A DNA stretch of 42,943 bases, taken from CAYTUI01 sp964441335. GTDB taxonomy: Bacteria > Patescibacteriota > Patescibacteriia > UBA1558 > 2-01-FULL-52-15. Every line of letters starts with the position of its first letter. The first letter of the stretch is position 1. The position numbers and the translations under genes are program-made. The notes under the pieces were generated by a model that worked only from the letters and a program-made list of their open reading frames with translations, did no database searches and was not told where the DNA came from. Shown piece after piece: positions 37,634-42,943 of the stretch. Where the stretch lies: contig CAYTUI010000007.1 of the NCBI GenBank assembly GCA_964441335.1, forward strand, positions 1-42,943, written 5' to 3'.

Positions 37634-39433
37634 ATGAAAAAAATATCCAAAGATTTACAAATAGCCATACATATTGCCACTGAAGCCGGTGAACTTATTC
37701 TCAAAGAAGCCGATAAAATCAGGAAATCAAAGTATAACAATGCCAGTTTCGTAGGCCATAAAAATATAAAAAACTTATCCAAGAACGAGATTGTCACCAC
37801 AGTTGACCGCACGGTAGACAAATTTGTCATTCGAAGTATCAAAAAGCATTTCCCCAACGATTTTATCATAGCTGAAGAATCACCCGCCACCATAAAATAC
37901 GATCTTAGAAAAAATAAACGCCGGGTCTGGCTTGTTGATCCGATTGACGGGACGCATCATTTCGTCAATTACCTTCTGGGCAGACGACTACGACCCGTTG
38001 ATAAAACCTTTGCCGTCAGCATCGGCCTGGCAGTGGACGGACGGCCACAACTCGGGGTGATCTATGCCCCTTTGCGAAACGAACTCATTTATGCCGAGCA
38101 AGGTAAGGGTGCCTATCGTCAGTTGGGCAATGAAGTACCGAATAAACTTAAAGTAAGAGCAGTAAAGAAGTCTTTGTCAGACCTTAATTTGGCGCTGACC
38201 GGCAGGAATTCAGCACGAAGGCGTTTATTTAAAAAAATATTCCACGGCCAGAAAATCACTCAAATTGGACCATTAGCACATCGGCTGGTACAAGTAACCG
38301 GGGCGCATGATGTTGTTATGACAACGCGACCGTCCGGTAAAGAATGGGACGTAAGTGCTGCTGACGTAATCGTGCACGAAGCGGGCGGCGTCTTGTTGGA
38401 TGCCGACGGGCAACGCTTTCAATATAATAAACCTGATGTTAAAAATTATTTAATTTACTTCAGCTCAAATAAAATACTGGCGCCGCTTATTTTGAAGCAA
38501 ATCCAGCGATACAAATTACACGTTCCTAGCATTACTTTAATTGGGGCTATTTCTCACTCCACACCGGTTTATGAAAACGGGGAAATTAGAGAACGCTGGG
38601 GAGGCAGTGTTATGTATGGAGGTTTTACAGCCGCAAAAATGAAATTACCAACACTGGTAATTACCGCCGGAGCACAAGATATTATTCCGGGCATGCGTCA
38701 ACTTGAACAGGTTGGAGTCCGAGTTCACCGCCTAGCGCGCCCCAATAGCAATAACTTTGCCAATGACTACAGCAAACCCAAACGTGTATTGCGCTTGAGC
38801 AGTATTATGAAAAAACCAATTCTGGCGACCGAACTTAAAAAACTTCAAATTAACTCCGACGCAATTATTCTCAATCCAATCTATCATGAAATCACCCCGG
38901 CGTTATGTAAATCTCTCGGCGATGTCACGATCATCATGGATGTTCAGGGACTGACACGGGAAACACAGAAACAAGCTGATGGCTTTTATCACCTAATAAA
39001 GCACCATTGGAATAAATTACCCGACTATCAAGGTATGATTGAGGTGTTGAAAATGTCCGATGAAGATCTGGAACATATACACATTCCTGCCAACCATAAA
39101 ACAATTCCTCAAAAATTGAACTATCTTACTAATCACGGTTTTCCGATTGTCATCTTAACCCAAGGAAGCAAAGGAACGCTCGTCGCCCGTCAAAAGGAAA
39201 GAGTTGTTGAAGTTCCGGTACATAAAGTAAAAGCTGTTGATACTGGGGGCGCTGGCGATAGTTTCAACATCGGATTTGTTTACGGCTATCTGAAACACCA
39301 TGACCCCATAGAGGGAGCATCCTATGGAAATTCAGTCGCTTCTTTCTTTGTCTCGGCTAAGGGCACTGCTGGCCTAAAATCATTAGAAATAATGACAAAA
39401 AGAGCGCAAACAATTTTAAAGAAGGTAAAATGA
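37634..39433 (+). CDS. Inositol monophosphatase-like / PfkB sugar-kinase fusion
   Basis: 599 residues from the ATG at 37634. Residues 1-~280 are a Mg2+-dependent IMPase/CysQ/FBPase-like phosphatase: AEESP, DPIDGT at 102-107 and EWDVSAADVIVHEAGG at 237-252, all metal and substrate motifs present. Residues ~288-599 are a PfkB/ribokinase-family kinase: ITLIGAISHSTPVY, WGGSVMYGGFTAAKM (the GG substrate motif), and DTGGAGDSFNIGFVYGYL at 536-553 with the catalytic Asp. The two activities are opposite in type (phosphate removal and addition), so a salvage or two-step pathway on one substrate is possible. Substrates unknown. Its end overlaps trmD by four bases (ATGA). Confidence 0.9.
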   Translation: MKKISKDLQIAIHIATEAGELILKEADKIRKSKYNNASFVGHKNIKNLSKNEIVTTVDRTVDKFVIRSIKKHFPNDFIIAEESPATIKYDLRKNKRRVWLVDPIDGTHHFVNYLLGRRLRPVDKTFAVSIGLAVDGRPQLGVIYAPLRNELIYAEQGKGAYRQLGNEVPNKLKVRAVKKSLSDLNLALTGRNSARRRLFKKIFHGQKITQIGPLAHRLVQVTGAHDVVMTTRPSGKEWDVSAADVIVHEAGGVLLDADGQRFQYNKPDVKNYLIYFSSNKILAPLILKQIQRYKLHVPSITLIGAISHSTPVYENGEIRERWGGSVMYGGFTAAKMKLPTLVITAGAQDIIPGMRQLEQVGVRVHRLARPNSNNFANDYSKPKRVLRLSSIMKKPILATELKKLQINSDAIILNPIYHEITPALCKSLGDVTIIMDVQGLTRETQKQADGFYHLIKHHWNKLPDYQGMIEVLKMSDEDLEHIHIPANHKTIPQKLNYLTNHGFPIVILTQGSKGTLVARQKERVVEVPVHKVKAVDTGGAGDSFNIGFVYGYLKHHDPIEGASYGNSVASFFVSAKGTAGLKSLEIMTKRAQTILKKVK

Positions 39434-40098
39434 AATTTGATATCCTGACAATTTTTCCGCATATTCTAGACTCCTACTTTAGCGAATCTATGCTGAAACG
39501 CGGGCAAGACAAGAAGCTAATAACCATCAAAACTCACGACATCCGCTCCTCTGCCACCAGCAAACATAAAAATGTTGACGATACACCTTATGGCGGCGGC
39601 GTCGGCATGGTTCTGAAAGTTGACGTCGTGCATCAGGCTTTAAAGAAGATTTACAAAAAGAAGAATGCCAAAACCAGGGTCATCTTACTGACACCTCGCG
39701 GTAGGACTTATGACCAAATTCAGGCCAAAAGACTAAGTAAATATCCAAGACTTATCTTAATAACCGGTCATTATGAGGCGATTGACGCCAGAATTGATCA
39801 TTTTGTGGATGAAAAAATTTCCTTAGGCAACTTTATTTTAACCGGCGGCGAGCTGGCCGCGGCCGTAATCGTGGATTCTGTCAGTCGTCTTATTTCGGGC
39901 GTAGTAGGTAAAGAACAATCTGTCAAAGATGAATCATTTTCGGTCATGAGCAATGGCCAAACAAATATTGAATACCCGCAATATACCCGACCAGTAAAGT
40001 ATCTGAAATATAAAGTGCCTGAAGTTTTGCTCTCCGGCAATCACAAAAAAATCAACGACTGGAGAAATAAACATAGACAACTCAAAACGTATAAATAA
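39430..40098 (+). CDS. trmD: tRNA (guanine37-N1)-methyltransferase TrmD
   Basis: 222 residues. SPOUT-family enzyme that makes m1G37 using SAM and prevents +1 frameshifting. MKFDILTIFPHILDSYFSES, DIRSSATSKHKNVDDTPYGG and GVGMVLKVD open it; the knot is in LILITGHYEAIDARIDHF and SLGNFILTGGELAAAVIVDS; and QYTRPVKYLKYKVPEVLLSG with NDWRNKHRQ closes it. Length is typical. It overlaps the fusion gene by ATGA and the next gene by TAATG, so all three are one coupled operon. Confidence 0.96.
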   Translation: MKFDILTIFPHILDSYFSESMLKRGQDKKLITIKTHDIRSSATSKHKNVDDTPYGGGVGMVLKVDVVHQALKKIYKKKNAKTRVILLTPRGRTYDQIQAKRLSKYPRLILITGHYEAIDARIDHFVDEKISLGNFILTGGELAAAVIVDSVSRLISGVVGKEQSVKDESFSVMSNGQTNIEYPQYTRPVKYLKYKVPEVLLSGNHKKINDWRNKHRQLKTYK

Positions 40099-41411
40099 TG
40101 TTTAAGGGAGACAAAGCCTTGGTAATATTTCTGTTGGCAATGACGGCTTTTATTATATTCTCAACCAAAACCGCTCCCCGCACCAATAACGAGCTGTCCC
40201 GTCTTTTGACAATCCGCTCTCTTATTGAACGCGGACAACTAAATATTACTTCTACCAATGAGCTGTCCCTGGCCGACGGCGGAAAAATTAGCCGCACCAC
40301 TCTGGGGGACACTACTTTTGACGGCCACAGATGGTATTCCGATAAACCACCTCTGATGTCAATCATAGCGTCTGGAGTCTATAAAATTTTTCAAAAAATT
40401 TCTGGCAACTCTCTGCCTAGCCCAGTGGAGTTAAATTATAATGGGAGTTTCTATTTATTAGCGCTGACTTTCTCCGGACTACCGTTTTTAATTCTCCTTT
40501 ATCTCTTTTACCAATCACTGAATTTTATTAAGTTGAATAATCAGACCAAATTATTGTTAACGATTATTCTGGCTCTAACTACACTCCTACTACCCTACGC
40601 CACTGTTTTTTCTAATCATCTTCTGGTAGCTATTTTAATCTACGGAGCTTTTTATTGCCTGCTAATTTTAAAAGACCACCCTAAACAGAAAAACTACATT
40701 TCTCTCCTAGCAGGTTTACTGGCAGGATTAGCTATTGCAGTTGATATCCCTGTTGGCATTATTTTTTGGCTGGCAGTTTTACTTTTCCTTCGGCTTACCA
40801 AAGGTCTATCCCTAACTCTTTGGTATATTGCCGGCTCACTACCAGGCCTTGCTATTACCCTGATTTTAAATTTCATAACCACTGGCACACTTCTGCCTAT
40901 GTATGTAATGTCCAAATTTTATCACCTGTTACCAGAAAACAATTGGCGTACTGATATTAATATTCTTAGGCCCCAAGAAATTATGAGCAATATCTGGAAA
41001 GCTTTTTTTGGAAACAGTGGCATCATGATTTTAACCCCCATTCTTTTCTTCTCTCTTTGGTCGGGCTGGAAAACTATAAAAAATAATTCATACCTCAAAT
41101 CTGAAACGCTCCTTATTTTAATTAGCAGTATCTTTTATATGTTTGGCATTATTATAGTCTCCAACGACCTTGGCGGAAGCACTTTTGGAATGCGTTGGTT
41201 CTTACCATTTGTCGCTCCCTGGTTTTGGATATTGGCTCAAAATTTACCGCGTCGTTATTCAATACTTTTTTATCTATTAATACTATTGACCGTCATCTCG
41301 TTTATTATAGCTCTGACCGGCCTAACTAACCCCTGGGCAACCAGAGTTATTGGGCAAGAACTACAGCCCTATGCCTTAATAAACATCCTTTATTATCTCC
41401 ATATCAAGTAG
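40098..41411 (+). CDS. Multi-pass membrane glycosyltransferase-like protein (GT39/PMT superfamily)
   Basis: 437 residues, about ten hydrophobic segments. The first loop after TM1 holds TNNELSRLLTIRSLIERGQL and later YSDKPPLMSIIASGVYKI, the DKPP signature of ArnT/PMT-type lipid-linked-sugar transferases. The acidic residues usually at the active site are represented by the NE and SD of these segments. It probably transfers a sugar from a polyprenyl carrier outside the membrane; acceptor unknown. Translationally coupled to trmD (TAATG). Confidence 0.8.
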   Translation: MFKGDKALVIFLLAMTAFIIFSTKTAPRTNNELSRLLTIRSLIERGQLNITSTNELSLADGGKISRTTLGDTTFDGHRWYSDKPPLMSIIASGVYKIFQKISGNSLPSPVELNYNGSFYLLALTFSGLPFLILLYLFYQSLNFIKLNNQTKLLLTIILALTTLLLPYATVFSNHLLVAILIYGAFYCLLILKDHPKQKNYISLLAGLLAGLAIAVDIPVGIIFWLAVLLFLRLTKGLSLTLWYIAGSLPGLAITLILNFITTGTLLPMYVMSKFYHLLPENNWRTDINILRPQEIMSNIWKAFFGNSGIMILTPILFFSLWSGWKTIKNNSYLKSETLLILISSIFYMFGIIIVSNDLGGSTFGMRWFLPFVAPWFWILAQNLPRRYSILFYLLILLTVISFIIALTGLTNPWATRVIGQELQPYALINILYYLHIK

Positions 41412-41503
41412 TTCTAATAATCTACCAGCAGTTTTACATACCCTTAATAAACCGCCCATTTCATCCCTAAATGTCTCGGTCTCAATCATGCCAACAGCCG
41501 GGG

Positions 41504-41532
41504 TTGACAAATATTTGGAATTGCCTTAAACT
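41504..41532 (+). promoter_or_regulatory. rRNA operon promoter
   Basis: TTGACA at 41504-41509, 17-base spacer, TAAACT at 41527-41532. Preceded by GGGG, as other promoters here are. Confidence 0.65.
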
Positions 41533-41636
41533 GTTCCCACAGTTCTAAAGAATTAAACAAAGTAGCTTTCCAACAGATAAAACAATTTAGCCTAGTAGCC
41601 AAGATCGACTGTGGTTATTAGACAGAGTTGAGAGAA

Positions 41637-41673
41637 AGCAGAAATATCTGAGAGTCGGATATTGCTGTTTTTT
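41637..41673 (+). terminator. Terminator-like hairpin in the rRNA leader
   Basis: AGCAGaAATATC (41637-41648) pairs with GATATTgCTGTT (one mismatch, one G-U), then TTTTTT. It lies ~105 nt after the promoter and ~370 nt before 16S, so it may act as an attenuator needing antitermination. Confidence 0.55.
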
Positions 41674-41918
41674 CTTGACCCAAATTCAAAGATAACCGGG
41701 TTGAGGCCAGTTATTTAACAACCTAATAGACCATATAATTTACATTAACCTCTTAAATGTGACGGTTCAATGTCAATTCAACATAAACCTTTTTGGTTTA
41801 TGACTTTAGGCTTTATTAGCCAACGCTTCGGCGATGACTGATAAAGCACTTCATTTCAATCATAATTTTGAGCCTATTCGCTCATGTTATTCCTTTCTGG
41901 CCTCTGGCTAGAAGGATT

Positions 41919-41944
41919 TTAAACAGAGAGTTTGATCCTGGCTC
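41919..41944 (+). repeat. Extra copy of the 16S 5' end
   Basis: TTAAACAGAGAGTTTGATCC plus TGGCTC, identical to 42041-42066. The copies are separated by 96 bases (41945-42040) that contain CCCCGCAtcgtttcactTTGCGGGG, GGGtttcGCCC and TATCAAcaatttttgTTTGATA hairpins. Confidence 0.85.
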
Positions 41945-42041
41945 CCCGCATCGTTTCACTTTGCGGGGCAGGCAGGGTTTCGCCCTTCGCTATCAACAAT
42001 TTTTGTTTGATATCACTCGGTGAAATAAAACTACTGTTTCT

Positions 42042-42943
<902 letters not shown>

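Larger units (their letters stand above)
41412..41918 (+). other. rRNA operon leader region, no gene seen
   Basis: About 500 bases between the glycosyltransferase stop and the first 16S-like sequence. It holds a promoter (41504-41532), a terminator-like hairpin (41637-41673) and a lone TATAAT at 41734-41739 with a poor -35. Stem-loops TAAACCtttttGGTTTA (about 41785) and CTTTCTgGCCtctGGCtAGAAG (about 41893-41914) lie near the 16S start, and the former may be part of rRNA processing stems. Confidence 0.5.

Noticed and set aside
4823..41411. Alternative genetic code (TGA=Gly)
   Set aside because: Core genes end at TGA in several cases and have no internal TGA at conserved glycines.

Overview
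The window looks like a chromosome segment of a Candidate Phyla Radiation (Patescibacteria, Parcubacteria-like) bacterium. The partial 16S rRNA at the right end is divergent: an expanded V1 helix, an 'AGCAGCAGCGG' instead of 'AGCMGCCGCGG' at the 515 site, and an EUB338-III-like 338 site. Core proteins are short or fused, no biosynthetic operons are visible, and intergenic regions are packed with palindromic repeats. TGA is used as a stop (glmS, both GIY-YIG neighbourhoods, several orphans), so this is code 11 and not the TGA=Gly code of Gracilibacteria/Absconditabacteria. The genus cannot be placed from sequence alone.

Layout. 1-1347 (minus): start of gyrA, a small membrane protein and a metallo-beta-lactamase-fold protein without its metal motif. 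1.6-3.3 kb: two orphan genes. 3.5-6.7 kb: rpsA and ftsH. 6.9-11.4 kb: orphan genes around a membrane protein and a pilB-type ATPase. 11.5-14.0 kb (minus): valS. 14.2-14.6 kb (minus): a promoter-to-terminator, ORF-less structured RNA candidate. 14.7-17.6 kb (minus): an orphan gene and glmS (frameshifted near its end). 17.9-19.8 kb (minus): tsaE and tsaD with a GIY-YIG nuclease gene between inverted palindromes. 20.5-22.8 kb: peroxiredoxin, two orphan membrane genes, an EamA transporter. 22.9-23.65 kb: an intact tRNA-Glu between interrupted tRNA-Glu remnants, with another GIY-YIG gene. 23.7-26.9 kb: csp, hsp20, a small protein, a VanW protein. 27.2-29.3 kb: rpmF, a NusB-Nudix fusion, rnc. 29.3-32.3 kb: two paralogous secreted proteins, the first frameshifted. 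32.4-36.1 kb: an orphan, an SMC that seems to lack a hinge, and a pterin dehydratase. 36.6-41.4 kb: rpsP, khpA, an IMPase-PfkB fusion, trmD, a GT39-like membrane protein. 41.5-42.9 kb: rRNA promoter, leader and partial 16S with insertions.

Two kinds of protein gene alternate. Core genes are A/T-ending in codon use and often have weak or no Shine-Dalgarno (SD) sequences; several have a nearly G-free CTACCTA-type leader directly against the ATG. A second set (1681, 2551, 6934, 10738/11070, 14669, 21206/21810, 32418, and in style glmS) is G/C-richer, has strong AGGAGG-type SDs, near-consensus TTGACA promoters and its own terminators, and except for glmS has no recognisable function. Palindromic repeats of several families fill the gaps and in places sit inside genes (smc, tRNA-Glu, 16S leader). 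The strongest leads for something new are the 350-nt RNA upstream of valS, the tRNA-Glu/GIY-YIG/repeat locus, and the orphan cassettes.
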